A DNA stretch of 64,000 nt from contig NC_089279.1 of the NCBI RefSeq assembly GCF_963678975.1, forward strand, positions 29,737,525 through 29,801,524, read 5' to 3'. The notes under the pieces are model-generated. The model was not told the DNA's origin, did no database searches, and saw nothing but the letters and a program-made list of their open reading frames with translations. This document shows, in pieces, positions 23,031 through 35,706 of this stretch. Position 1 is the first letter of the stretch; each line of letters starts with the position of its first letter. Source of the DNA: Dysidea avara (Eukaryota > Porifera > Demospongiae > Dictyoceratida > Dysideidae). Made by a program: the position numbers and the translations under genes.

Positions 23031-23997
23031 AATATAACTGGCAGCTCAGTAATACCAAGAGTATATGACATTTTAATTTGTTTCTGTGTAGCTACACTTT
23101 TGGCACTTATTAATTAAAGGCAGTTTATTTTAATCGATAATTGTTTGAGAAGAGGGCTATAGGTTGAGTATTGTGGAGATAGTATCACTGTTGTATGGTA
23201 TTGATCATTTGCTTTACCAGTTGACAGTTACAATTTACATGTATACATGACTACATAAACACAATATACTTTTAAAAATGTCTTTGGAGGAGGACTGTAT
23301 CTTTTGCAAGCATGATTGATACTGTGAATTTTTTTATCATGGCTATCATCCTGTTAAGGACAAAATTACTCATGAAAACTATAGCATTATACAGTGTACC
23401 AGTCTGTTTTATATGTAGCTATACAAGAGGTCTACATAGTCTAATATATGTTTGCAAATCAGCAAAAAAAATTCAAATTAGGTAACATCGCTCAACCTCA
23501 AAAAATTTTTTTTCCCTCGGATATAATTATGGTGTCATTACCACACAATGGAAGGACAGAATCTACTGCAACTACTGTGACGATCTTCCTGTTAAGAACA
23601 AATCATAAATCGCCATGTAGCAAACAAGCAGTGTTACATTTTATAGCATATACTAATCTCAAAGGATCAACAGAACTACATAATAAATCATTGAAACTAT
23701 AGAGGATTCTCCTTCATTAATAGGGATACTACCAATATGCTTCAGAGGTATATTCTTTCACAGAATATACAAATGACAAAAAGGGAGGGGCTGTACAGTG
23801 GGGGCACTCCTTCTTTGGTAGGGAAAACCAGACCAGTCAGTTTTAGGGGATTCTCTTTGGATACAACAGACCTCCATTAGTTACAGTTCAGACACAACAA
23901 TTTTTGAAGTTCCCAAGCAACCAACATTGTAGTATGTTAACAATGACAGATGTTACCCATCTCATAGTACAACTGTATAATGTATGTATTGCAGAAT
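23031..23997. other. A3 3' flank and spacer, noncoding
   Basis: Matches the A-B spacer of the other units, including the truncated TA-MITE remnant (about 23430-23540) and the GC-richer module (about 23755-23880). Frames such as 23448-23702 lie in repeat remnants. Confidence 0.6.
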
Positions 23998-24004
23998 ATT
24001 ATAG

Positions 24005-24943
24005 TAGGCATTCCAGTATCCGAGATTTTTTAATAAAAAAATTCTCCCTATATTCCCCAATAGAACCCTTGCACAAAATGACAACTCGTGTTGAACTTGG
24101 GATTGCTCCGTCGTCCGAGCTCCAATGAGGGTGAAAATCGCTGTGGGGTTTGTCCACACGCTGATCATCATGAAAATCTTAGTTTTATCGTGCGCGTTAC
24201 ATATAAGTAAGTTTTGTGTTGTTTTGTAATCTTTTCAAGCCTTGTAATGTATGTAGAATACTTTAAAACTTAAAAAACGTACGGTCGGGTGGAAGGTAGT
24301 CACTGGTGCTTTCTTTAAAGTGCGTAGTTACTTCTCTCGGGTTAGCGATTTTCAGCTCCAGAGCAATTTTCTGATGGTTGTGTCATCAGCTCAAAAGTAT
24401 AAACCACTTCAAAGTCGGCATAACAATGCCATAATTGAAACCACAACTCCACCTTAAGTATTGTTGCATCATTGTGGCACCTCCACTTTAGTTGTTTACC
24501 TTTATAAGTTGTTAACTTGATGTTTTCACCAACTTGAGATAGCCACTTGCCTATGGGCATACACCATTGTATTGAGAAGTGTGCAGTAGGTGAAACATAT
24601 TTGCTCACCACAAAGCATACAAAGATCGCTGAGATCCAATAAGACCTGAAGTTACTCTCATTACATGTACAAACTTGGAGCTAGAAGCAACTGCAGTTTC
24701 AAGATAGTCCAGATTGCTAAATGGCTTCCTGATTCAATTGTGCCATCTTCCCCTGTAAAATGTATGGGGAGCCCTGGAGAAAAAATGTACCTTTTTTCAG
24801 TTTTTAAGCACTGTGCATGCCAAAGTAGCTAATTCCAACCCAACAAACTATATGTTTCTGAGATCGGCAATCAATACTCTATCTATTGAGCATATAAAAA
24901 GCCCGTTTTTCCAAAATTTTAAAAAATCAGTCTGGAATGCCTA
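24005..24943. mobile_element. 939-bp insertion with TIRs, probably hAT-like
   Basis: Ends TAGGCATTCCAG and CTGGAATGCCTA are perfect inverted repeats. A 7-bp duplication ATTATAG flanks them (23998-24004, 24944-24950); an eighth base may have mutated. The empty site (GACTATTATAGAGACC) is seen in the other units. A - strand frame of 89 codons (24342-24611) has no motif I recognise. Confidence 0.75.
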
Positions 24944-24978
24944 ATTATAGAGACCATTGTGGGTAGGAGCATTGCCAT

Positions 24979-25290
24979 CATAGGCGGCGGAAAGGGGGGG
25001 CCTCAGAATGATATCACACTGAAATTATCTTTCTTGGAGTGGGGCTGAAAACCGTGATAAAGATCGAGATATTCTAATAGAGCAGTCACTCTAATAAAGT
25101 AGTCAGTGTGTAGCGAGCTATGAAAGGATTTTTATGTAGTTTATCAGCTAGAAATGGTAGCTGGTGAGGTGGAAAGCTCTTGTCAGTTGGTTGCGACCTT
25201 TTTTTTTTGTTTGGTCTCACCTTACTAAACTATAGAAATAAGTCTGGGTCAGCCCAGCCCCCCTCATATCAACTACTTCCTCCACCGCTG
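24979..25290. mobile_element. hAT-type MITE, 312 bp, relative of 8954-9569
   Basis: TIRs CATAGGCGGCGGAAAG and CTTCCTCCACCGCTG with perfect 8-bp duplication ATTGCCAT (24971-24978, 25291-25298). This copy lacks the SINE insertions of its relative and so shows the element's basic form. It contains CTCTAATAGAGCAGTCAC-type repeats (about 25069-25105). Confidence 0.85.
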
Positions 25291-25298
25291 ATTGCCAT

Positions 25299-26058
25299 CT
25301 TGTACTACATGTTTATAGACTAGTCAAGGATATGTAATACTCGCTAATAATGAGTTTGCTACTGGGTTCTGCGAATCGCAATAAAATTAAATGCTGACAA
25401 CACTGAATGGATGATTATATGTAGTAACAATCTGGACTTTAATTCTCTACAGCTTTACTTTGTTTCTTACATGCTTTACATACCACTAACTGCTTTACAC
25501 ATAATTATGGTAATGGGCTAACAATGATCAATTGAGATCATAGATTGTACACACCCCATATGTAAACAATACTACAACCACATCCCAATATTATTCTTAC
25601 ATAATCAAAACAATGAGTAGTATACAGGCTCCAAACATGAAGATCTATATAGCCTGATACTGTAGTTATGGAATGTCAATGTGAACTAAAATCCATTATA
25701 CATATCGCACACAGTTCAATTCACCAGTGCTTCATTTTCACTTCTTCCTTAATGCATTATATTACTAAGGGAATTATTTTGATGCGATATATAGAGCTGC
25801 ATGCTCAAAATACCATAATCTTTTATTGTGATCTTATTGTAGAGTTTGTAGGACACATAATCTAACACAAAATCTTCCAATATTTTCATCCCTTAAATTA
25901 ATATGGTCTAATGCTTTAATTGTGCTGATTAGAGGAACATCATTATACTAACACAAGATGATGCTGCACAAGTGATAGAAGTACACTGTAGAATTATCGT
26001 ACTGCTAAGCAAGCGCAATCTAGTAATAGTTCAAAAATTATTAAAGTTCCTATACTAG
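25299..26058. other. A3-B2 spacer, right part, noncoding
   Basis: Continues the common A-B spacer after the insertions. The open frame 25668-25865 is not conserved. No gene seen. Confidence 0.6.
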
Positions 26059-26171
26059 TATCAGAATGATGTGATAAAATTGTTGGTGATTTTAATACCA
26101 GATTTGAGGGTAACTTGATACTAACCACAAACCACAATTTATACAAATCAACAAGTTGTTCCTCACAACTC
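26059..26171. promoter_or_regulatory. Distal conserved block, tandem RUNX-type sites, upstream of B2
   Basis: AACCACAAACCACA at 26123-26136. Confidence 0.5.
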
Positions 26172-26429
26172 AACTGCGTAGAGGATAATTTAATTACTTA
26201 AATGCTGCACTATTTTTTACAAGTGTGTCTTGTTAGGTCAACTATATTATTATTAATTGCTTTACAGACCATCTATGGTTTCAAGTGGTAAATTTTGACA
26301 AAACAGATATAAACCTGCAATGTGCACAATACTGCAATTCAAATCTGCACATTAGTTAAGCTGCAATGGTCTTTAACTATTTGCTAGTCATTTAATGAAT
26401 TTATGTAAATACACAAAAGCTAATTCTCT

Positions 26430-26649
26430 TTCCCGGAAGGAATAAATATTTAGCAAGAGGGGATAAATATTTAGTAAGAGAAGATGTTAGTTGACATTGT
26501 CACAGTGGTAGGAATTAAATTGTTTACATTGACCTTTAGAAATATTCCCCTTCCTGTGAAATGTAACTTATTAATTTCCCCATATCATTATAGACCAGAT
26601 CCCAAATTCTAATATAGTTCTGACCATACACTGTGAAATAGTATAAAAT
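26430..26649 (+). promoter_or_regulatory. Promoter module of gene B2
   Basis: This copy has the perfectly palindromic STAT-type site TTCCCGGAA (26430-26438), followed by TGTTTAC and TATAAAAT at 26642-26649. Confidence 0.6.
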
Positions 26650-26742
26650 CTTCAGATTTCTTAACTTGTTAGTTAAAAGCAAAATCGGCACAAGAATATC
26701 TAGCTAAAAAAAATTGTTATCAATTTCTACTGTAATATCACT

Positions 26743-27503
26743 ATGGAGATTCAGAAAATGATGATTGTTTTGGTAGTAGTAGCAGCAGTTATATTGGATA
26801 CACAAGCAGCTCCAACTGTCTCTACAGATGAACTTCAAAGATTACGATTAATTGCAGAAACACAAGTTCTCAGTTCACTTCAAGAAATCATAGCTCTAGA
26901 GAAATACACAGTGAGTACACATCTATACACTAACAATACGTAGTAATAGCTTAAATGAAGTATGATTATCTAATTAGCTATTGTTTTATTAATAGAATGA
27001 AAAATATGATTCGCCTAATAAAGATTGCTATGTACGCTTTGAGCCAACCAATAATGCTGTGAGTTGACAGATGCACACACACATATGTGCACGTACCGTG
27101 TACACAATAAGGTTACTATTCTCTTACACTTGTAGGATATCAATACCATCAGGGATGACGTCACATCACTAACACAACTACTCCCTGTCATTCAACACCT
27201 TGCTGACAAGGAGACTGATGAATATATCATCACCAAATACAATGAAATTATCAAGTTCATGAAGACTAGTATTACAGCCCTTAACAACCTGGTAAGTTCA
27301 ACACCTGTACACACTAATACATACTTGTTATCACGCTTCTCCACACATTTTAGATTAGAGCTTCAGGCAGCACAGATACTGCACTAGCAGCTACAACAGA
27401 TAACCAACAATGTGAAGAACATAACAAAGTAGTGAAAATGAGTTCCCTCAAGTTACAAATGCAATTGACTTTCCAAGATCTTCAACTTCTCCAGATCAAC
27501 TAA
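26743..27503 (+). CDS. B2: secreted four-exon helical protein, type B
   Basis: Exons 26743-26910, 26996-27058, 27136-27291 and 27354-27503; 178 aa; all splice sites intact. Compared with B1: Ile for Val in the first helix, NKDC for NEDC in exon 2, QHLADKETDEYII in exon 3 (closer to type A) and KMSS for EMSS in exon 4. The signal peptide and the first helix are identical in B2-B6 although flanking DNA has diverged, which suggests purifying selection. Confidence 0.8.
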
Positions 27504-28450
27504 CAGTCCCGTACAATGACATTTTAGAAATCGACAAAATAATACACATTATATTTCATGTACAATTTTCGGCAATCATATCACTTATAAGTTCATGTCA
27601 ATCTATTTGTATTCATCTCATTTTTAAAATTCATTTTAACAAATCACTTAATCAAATGTATATATGAAATGTGACAGATGAAACAAGTGAGGAGTAAGGA
27701 CACCTTATGACCAACCAAAGTAATCAGTTCACATGCTAAGATAATTTGGGAACAATGCTAAGTGTCCAGATTATACAGGTGTCCTCATCCTGATTAACAG
27801 GATCTACTGTAGTCTAACCACAAACTCACAATAAGTATCACAGCAATTAAAAACACACACACACTAAAGAACTACTGTAACAGGTAAATGGCTTAGAATT
27901 GCAACAGCAAAATAATGTACCTGCTATCATTGTTTACTTATATTGTTAAAACAAGGTACTGTATAGCATAAATATTTCGAGGGGCAAATTTTTTGAGGGT
28001 GAACAATGTTACTAAAAATAAAATTTCGCAGATTTGTATACACTCCCAAAATGTATTAGGAGGTCTAAATATTTCAAGGATAAAATTTTCGCCGGTAACC
28101 CTTAAAACTGCGAAATCAGCAAAAAATTCTCCCCCTTAGGGTATAATATGGTAGTTTATTGCCTTGGTTTTAAACTTAACATATCACAAAAAAAATAACA
28201 GTAGGTGTATTCACACTTTAAGCACCATGTCAACTACATCAGTAAGCATAAAGTTTACATACTCTTGTTGACAAAAGGAAATGTTTATATTATAGCCTCT
28301 GAGGATGCAAATATGAGTGGTATTGCTTTAAACATAATGAGGAAATTTTGCAACCAATTTGTGTTTGTCAATGATAATTATTGTTAGCGACCAACTAAAC
28401 TAAATATAACAGTTAATCTTGGTAGCAAATTAAAATAATACATTTTACAG
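27504..28450. other. B2-D2 spacer with TA-flanked MITE
   Basis: B 3' flank, then the mariner-like MITE at 27959-28151 (TA at both ends), then unique sequence up to the Derlin stop codon. No gene seen. Confidence 0.6.
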
Positions 28451-30075
28451 TTAATGTCCACCAAGCTGTTGTCCAGCTCCCCAATTGTGTCTATTGTCAT
28501 CTCCCGGATATCTGCGAGCGGTCGGCTGTGGAGCACCGAATCCTGACACTCCTCCACGACAGTTTGGAAAATATTTATACCTAGAATAGAATAATACTTT
28601 ATACACAGCATACCACAAATCTGTTGATATTGCTAAGCACAAATGTGTGACATATGATGCATGTGAGTATTTTCTAAGTTTATTCTTACAATATTTCAGG
28701 AGTGTGTAACAGTTCCCTTCCTCCATACTCCTCAGGGTAACAATACTTCAGAAAGTAGTAGAGATGCCCCACTAATATGCCAATCAACTCGTTCACTCCA
28801 CTGTGTACATGAAAATAGAAAATTACAGGACATCCTAAACTGCACACAACCACTACATACATAAACATTTAAGTAGGTACCAAATTAGCAATTTTCATTG
28901 TCACAAATTTTTACATCAAGGACACCTCTGAATAAAAATTGATGTATGTATGCCTTATACATGGTGGAAGGATCAGTACTTTAATTATATAGTAGAAAGT
29001 ATGATAGAAAGAAAGGGATGATTGTTATTCATGCAGAACTACATTCAGCTGTAAAGCTGATTAGTACAGAACACAGAATAACAAATGACTCTTAATTTGT
29101 ATTTAAGAGAAAAGTCTTAGCCAAACAAGGCTTGGTCTCTTTTGGTTACAAAAAAATCTTATACATATATGACTTTTAGAAATTGATTTAAAACTTGTGT
29201 TTCTAAAGCATCCGTTGTAAAGATGTAGATGTTAGTACCTAGTCTGACACCACCCGCCCCTTTGTAAAAGGTAAGGGTCTGGTGAAATACAAACACTATA
29301 TCACTTCAAAAGGAATTCAATTAGACAATGTATGTAACTACTGGGTATGTCAACTGATTGTCCTTCAACTCGATCAAACAAAAGAATTGCATTACCAAGG
29401 TGATCTGTGTGTGAACGTTATTGGCACACATCAATTTGGTACCGCTGAATTTGAACGTTATAAATTATTTAGTATTTGTATTTCACCAGACCCTTACTTC
29501 TTGCGAAGGGGCGGGCAACACCAGACTAGTAAGCACTATGGAACAACAATTCCCCCACACAAACAAATCAAGTACTTACCCTCCTTGCAAGATGAAATTC
29601 AATCCAGCAAACACCCATGGTAGATACATTGCCTGAAATAGTAACCCGACATGTTAAGACAGTCTTAATAGCCAGTGCAATGTTTGTATTTGTCCTACTC
29701 TCAGCCATTGAAAATTTATTTTTTGATCATATGCCTACACAAAATCAATGTAAATTTACAAGTAATTCTTACAATATCTCTATCCCAAACATCAACCTGA
29801 ATGTATTCTTATTGGAGAAATATCTTAATCTTAGAGATACAAACAAATGTAAATGTACAGTTTTATACAAATGGGACAACTTATTATTGTATACAAGTAT
29901 CCTGATAATCAAGATGTTCCCCTTTAGGGGTTCCAGTACAGCACAACAATGTAAGTATAATACAACATTTTTGCAGTACCTTAAATCTCATTCCAAACCA
30001 GAATGACACAATGACATCAGCATTAAGTTGACACCACACATACATGACACTCAATATCAGTGACTCCATCAACAA
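28451..30075 (-). pseudogene. DERL1-like: D2: intact-frame Derlin 3' fragment
   Basis: Exons 29980-30075, 29580-29632, 28690-28800 and 28451-28580 join in frame to 129 codons without a stop: LLMESLILSVMYVWCQLN, SFWFGMRFK, AMYLPWVFAGLNF, NELIGILVGHLYYFL, PSRRGGVSGFG, ending GAGQQLGGH. All GT-AG sites are present. As in D1, no upstream Derlin exons are seen before position 31777, so a normal Derlin cannot be made from this locus unless they lie far away; a C-terminal fragment with the p97-binding tail could in principle be made from a local promoter. The long MITE copy (29239-29529) is in its intron. Confidence 0.8.
29239..29529. mobile_element. MITE with about 48-bp TIRs in the D2 intron
   Basis: The best-preserved copy of the CTAG-ended element: CTAGTCTGACACC at one end, and CACCAGACTAG at the other, with inverted repeats extending through GGGTCTGGTGAAAT. 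No coding capacity. Confidence 0.65.
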
Positions 30076-30672
30076 CTACGAAGACAAAATTGAAAAATAA
30101 ATTCCCCTTCACTGGTTAGGGAAACACCTAAACAATAAGATCTCCTTTAGGGATTTTTCTTTGCAAAGAAAGAGAGGAGGGGCTCAGCATTGGGACACTC
30201 CTCTACTGGCAGGGGAAACCCAGGACACTGGAGCCTGTCCTAATGGATTTCCCCTTATATACACCCAGCCTTCACATGTATCTCTATTATCAGCAAAAAC
30301 GCATACATATGTCAAAACTACTTGGGTCCCATAATGACAAAGCAAACATTCCTCTGGAGGAGTGCACATAAAATATATTAATAATTTTCAGTTCTATTAA
30401 CCAATAAAGAAAGAGAAGCACATGGTATGTGTGAAGATGTTAATATGACATACTTTCTGAACAAGAGACTATAGAATTCGAAGTTGTACCAGAATCTTAT
30501 GTAATTTCTTATATATATATATATACGTAACTGACTAATTTTGAACTAGCATGAGAGTATAAATTTAAACATAATGACAAAGACATCAATACAATGCTTG
30601 AAATTTGGACACCTTATTAATTCCAGTAACGCCTGTTCTTGGTTCCAAAGTATACATATATATAAAAGTAAT

Positions 30673-30714
<42 letters not shown>

Positions 30715-31469
30715 TGTGTGTGGGTCAATTGTTATGTTTGGGACCTGCTAAGATGTGGTCACTACAATGAGGTGGTATTTTTTATGAGATAGATGATAAG
30801 TGATGGTACATTGTAATAGGTAATGGGTATACCTATTATACGACCATGCAAATGCTGATATGAAGACCTGCATGATTTTAAATCGTCAATATTTACTGAA
30901 CCTATACTATCCAAAAGTACCAAAAACAGTCTATAACAAAAAGTATTCTATCTGAGCTACGTACATCCAATTGCAAGAATCAACTACCCTATTGAAGATC
31001 ACAGATCCCAGCTGTTGTGGCTCCTCTGGCGCATGCTTAGATTGCATGTTGTGGGGGATCAAGTCACCACTGGGTCTGGGATTTTTTTCTGCATTCTGCA
31101 ACGTCTCAGTAACATGTTTCTGACTCCCTTTAGCCTTCTCACAGGTCCCTATTGGGATAGCATTTAATTGTATTGTTCAGATAATTACCTTAATTAAATT
31201 TGCAGAAATGTCAATATGAAGGCTGTAAACAAGGGAATATACCCTAAAAAAAGTCAGTGTCTCTGCTGCAGCCCCTCCCACTTTGCAGCTTGTGTGTTTT
31301 GTATGGGGAATCCCTAAAAAAATATCGGTGCATGTTGTGTTCAGCCAAGTAGCTATATAAACCGATGAAATTATCTTGTTACTGTTGATGGAAATATTCC
31401 TCCTGAGTCCTTCCTGACTTAAGTTGGAATTGAGTGGTCAATTCATGGAATTGAATTAACAAATTCATT
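30076..31469. other. D2-A4 spacer with (TG)n microsatellite
   Basis: Noncoding. Holds the GC-richer module (about 30140-30260) and a (TG)n run at 30674-30722, which replaces a shorter GT/CA stretch in other units. From about 30960 on it matches the upstream region of all A genes. The stretch 30540-30910 appears in inverted orientation compared with the equivalent region near 6690-7045: for example TTGGGACCTGCTAAGATGTG here is the reverse of a phrase near 6800. Confidence 0.55.
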
Positions 31470-31691
31470 TTCCCAGGAGGAATTAGTATTTAGCAACAGA
31501 GGATGTGGATACTAAAATGGTGGAATTAATAATTTTAAAAATATATACTGATATTTACATTGCTGTTTAGAAAAATCCCCTTCTTGTGATAGGACTGGAA
31601 TGCAGCCAATCATGTTTCCCACGTACCAGATCCCAAATTTCAACATAGTTCCGATCATGTTGCAAAATACACTATTGAAAGAGTATAAAAG
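31470..31691 (+). promoter_or_regulatory. Promoter module of gene A4
   Basis: The STAT-like site is changed to TTCCCAGGA (31470-31478) and the forkhead-like one to TATTTAC. TATAAAAG at 31684-31691 is intact. Confidence 0.55.
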
Positions 31692-31776
31692 AATGCAGAT
31701 ACCTGAACATTTCAGTTGAGAGCAAACCAGAGTTGAGAACATCTAACTAAAAAGATCTGTTATCAAGGAGCTGAAA

Positions 31777-32609
31777 ATGATTAGGATCAATATCATTATA
31801 GGATTTGTAGCTTTGGTGCTTGTGATGGGAGGTCAAGCAGTTCCTGTTAACAGTGATTCAACTGAACAGAAAACAACAATTCCTACCTCTGACATCAGTG
31901 GACTACTTGAAAATGCAAAATTGCAGGTTTACAAAATACTGCAACAAATTACACGTCTGCAGTTGGCTAAAGTACGTAGGTAGCTACACACATCTATGTA
32001 CAAACACTAGTTATAGTTTAAGGTAATAATTATGACAATTATTATTGTGTTTGTATTGTTTTTTATAGAATGAAACATATGACTTGTTTCACCAAATCTG
32101 CTACGAACGCTACAACACAATGTGTGAAGTTGTAAGTTGAGAATCTCTTGTACATAGATAACATCTACATACAGTCTCAGACATGCATGGATACACACAC
32201 ACAAACAAGATACACAATAATGTTACTGTTCTCTTACACTTTTAGGATATCAATGCCATCAGGGATGATGTCACATCACTAACACAACTACTCCCTGTTA
32301 TTCAACATCTTGCTAACAATGAGACTGATGAATATATCATTACTAAATACAGTGAAATGATCAAATTCATGGAGAGCAGTATTTCAGCCCTTAACAATCT
32401 GGTAAGTTCAACACAGAGACACACTAAAAATATTGATCACACTTCTCCACACACTCTAGATTAGAGCATTGGACAGTAAGGATACTGTACCAGCAGCTAC
32501 AACAGAAAATCAACGATATGAAAATCTCGATAAATTTGTGAAGCTGAGTATGCTCAAGTTGCAAGTGGAATTGACCTTTAGAGATCTTGAACATCTTCCA
32601 GTCAACTAA
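31777..32609 (+). CDS. A4: secreted four-exon helical protein, type A
   Basis: Exons 31777-31971, 32069-32131, 32246-32401 and 32460-32609; 187 aa; splice sites intact. Distinctive residues: GLLENAKLQVYKILQQ in the first helix, RLQLAK at the end of exon 1 (RLELAK in A1-A2), and DINAIRDD at the start of exon 3. Confidence 0.8.
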
Positions 32610-34248
32610 CAGTCTTGTAGAATATGACTGGCATCTTAGTAATATGTATTAAAATTTAACTTAATTAGTATACAACATAATAATTTTTTCTGTGTAGCTA
32701 TACTTTTCGCACTTGTATCACTTATTAATTAAAAGCAGTTTATTTTAATCGATACTTGTTTGAGAAGAGGGCTATAGGTTGAATGTTGTGGAGATAGTAT
32801 CACTGTTGCATGGTATTGCCCATTTGCTTTACCAGTTGACAGTTACAATTTACATGTATGCAGGAGGACAGTATCTTTTGCAAGTATCATTGATACTGTG
32901 AATTTTTTTATCATGGCTATCATCCAGTTAAGGACAAAATTACTCATGAAAACTATAGCATTATACAGTGTACCAGTCTGTTTTATATGTAGCTATACAA
33001 GAGGTCTACATGTAGTCTGATATATTTTGGGATTGTTTGCAAATCAGCAAAAAATAATTTAAATTAGGTAACATTGCTCAACCGCAAAAATTTTTCTCCC
33101 TTGAAATATTTAGGCTATATACGGCACACAATGGAAGGATAGAATCTACTACAACTACTGTGAAGATCTTCCTGCTAAGGACAAATAATGAAATTGCCAT
33201 GGAGCAAACAAGCAGTGTTACTTATATACCATATACTAGTCTCAAAGGATCAACAGAACTACATAACAAATCGTTGAAACTATAGAGGATTTTCCCTCAC
33301 TAATAGGGATACTACCAATACGTTTTAGAGGTATATTCTTTCACAGAATATACAAATGACAAAAGGGGAGGGGCTGTACAGTGGGGACACTCCTTCTTTG
33401 GTAGGGAAAACCAGATCAGTTTTAGGGGATTCCCTATACAACTGACCTTCATAAGTTACAGTTCAGACACAACAATTTTTGAAGTTTCCAAATGACCAAC
33501 ACTGTAGTATGTTCTACAAAGCAAGCAATGACAGATGTTACCTGCTGTATCTCTTAGTACAACTGTATAATGTATGTATTGCAGACTATTATAGAGACCA
33601 TTGTGAATAGGAGCATTGTCATCTTTTATGTACTACATGTTTATAGACTAGTCAAGGCTGGGTATGTAATACTCGCTAACAATGAGTTTTCTATTGGGTT
33701 CTGTGAATTGCAATAAAATTAAAAAGCTGACAACACTGAATGAATGATTATATGTATTAACAATCTGGACTTTAATTCTCTACAGCTTTATCTTGTTTCT
33801 TACATGATTTACATACCACTACTGCTTTACACATATGGTAATGGACTATGGACTAACAACGTTCAATTGAGATACACACCCCATATATGTAAACAATACT
33901 ACAACCACATCCCAATATTATTCTTGCATAATCAAAACAATGAGTAGTACATCACCAAAGTGCCATCTTCATGAAGAGTATACAGGCTCTAAACATAATC
34001 TACATATATACTGTAGTTATGGAACGCCAATGTGAACAAAAATCCATTATACATATCACACACTATTCAATTCACCAGTGCTTCATTTTCACTTCTTCTT
34101 TCAATGTATTATATTACTAAGGGAATTAGTTTGATGCGATATATAGAGCTACATACTCAGAGCTGCATCTTTTAGAGCTACATTTGTAGAATTATTGTGC
34201 TGCTAAGCACTGCGCAATCTTCAAAAATTATTAAAGTTTCTATACTAG
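32610..34248. other. A4-B3 spacer, noncoding
   Basis: Common A-B spacer without transposon insertions. It shares GGACTATGGACTAACAAC (about 33842-33859) and other changes with the A6-B5 spacer but not with A5-B4. Frame 33744-33947 is present in A6-B5 only and is probably not coding. Confidence 0.6.
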
Positions 34249-34362
34249 TATCAGAATGATGTGATAAAATTGTTGGTGATTTTAATACCGGATTTGAGGG
34301 TAACTTGATACTAACCACAAACCACAATTTATACAACCAACAAGTTGTTCCTCACAACTCAA
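34249..34362. promoter_or_regulatory. Distal conserved block, tandem RUNX-type sites, upstream of B3
   Basis: AACCACAAACCACA at 34313-34326. Confidence 0.5.
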
Positions 34363-34624
34363 CTACATAGAGGATAATTAAATCACTTAAATGCTGCACT
34401 ATTTTTTATAAGTGTGTCTTGTTAGGTGTTGCAACTATATACTAATTGCTTTTCAGACCATCTATGGTTTCAAGTGGTCAATTTTGACAAAACAGATATA
34501 AACCTGCAATGTGTGCAATACTAGTACTGCAGTTCAAAGCTGCACATTAGTTAAGCTGCAATGGGCTTTAACTATTTGCTAGTCATTCCATGAACTTATG
34601 TAAATACACAAAAGCTAATTCTCT

Positions 34625-34828
34625 TTCCCAGAAGGAATAAATATTTAGCAAGAGAGGATGTTAGTTGACATTGTGGTAGGAATTAAATTGTTTACATTGA
34701 CCTTTAGAAAAATTCCCCTTCCTGTGAAATGTAACTTATTAACTTCCCCATATCATTATAGACCAGATCCCAAATTCTAATATAGTTCTGACCATATTAC
34801 AAAATATGCTGTTGAAATAGTATAAAAG
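34625..34828 (+). promoter_or_regulatory. Promoter module of gene B3
   Basis: TTCCCAGAA 34625-34633, TGTTTAC, kappaB-like GGGGAATTTT on the reverse strand, TATAAAAG 34821-34828. Alignable to the A promoters from the STAT-like site to the TATA box. Confidence 0.6.
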
Positions 34829-34922
34829 CTTAAGATTTCTTAACTTGTTAGTTAAAAGCAAAATCAGCGACAAGAATATCTAGCTTAAAAAATTTGTTAT
34901 CAATTTCTACTGTAATATCACT

Positions 34923-35706
34923 ATGGAGATTCAGAAAATGATGATTGTTTTAGTAGTAGTAGCAGCAGTTATATTGGATACACAAGCAGCTCCAACTGTC
35001 TCTACAGATGAACTTCAAAGATTACGATTGATTGCAGAAACACAAGTTCTCAGTTCACTCCAAGAAATCATAGCTCTAGAGAAATACACAGTGAGTACAC
35101 ATCTATACACTAACAATATGTAGTAATAGCTTAAATGAAGTATGATTGTCTAATTAGCTATTGTTTTATTAATAGAATGAAAAATATGACTCGTCTAATG
35201 AAGATTGCTATGTACGCTTTGAGCCAACCAATAATGCTGTGAGTTGTTAGATATTGACAGATACACACACTATACTATATGTGCACGTACACACGTACAG
35301 TGTACACAATGTTAGTTACTATTCTCTTACGCTTGTAGGATATCAATACCATTAGGGATGACGTCACATCACTAACACAACTACTCCCTGTTATTCAACA
35401 TCTTGCTGACAAGGAGACTGATGAATATACAATCACCAAATACAATGAAATTATCAAGTTCATGAAGACTAGTATTACAGCCCTTAACAACCTGGTAAGT
35501 TCAACACCTGGACACACTAATACATACTTGTCATCACGCTTCTCCACACATTTTAGATTAGAGCTTCAGGCAGCACAGATACTGCACTAGCAGCTACAAC
35601 AGATAACCAACAATGTGAAGAACATGACAATGTAGTGAAAATGAGCTCCCTAAAGTTACAAATGCAATTGACTTTCCAAGATCTTCAACTTCTCCAGATC
35701 AACTAA
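34923..35706 (+). CDS. B3: secreted four-exon helical protein, type B
   Basis: Exons 34923-35090, 35176-35238, 35339-35494 and 35557-35706; 178 aa; splice sites intact. Exon 4 has EEHDNVVKMSS where B1 has EEHNKVVEMSS. Exon 1 protein equals B2 and B4-B6. Confidence 0.8.

Noticed and set aside
24342-24611. An 89-codon frame as a transposase remnant in the 939-bp element
   Set aside because: No DDE-type or hAT dimerisation motif is visible; too short to support a claim.
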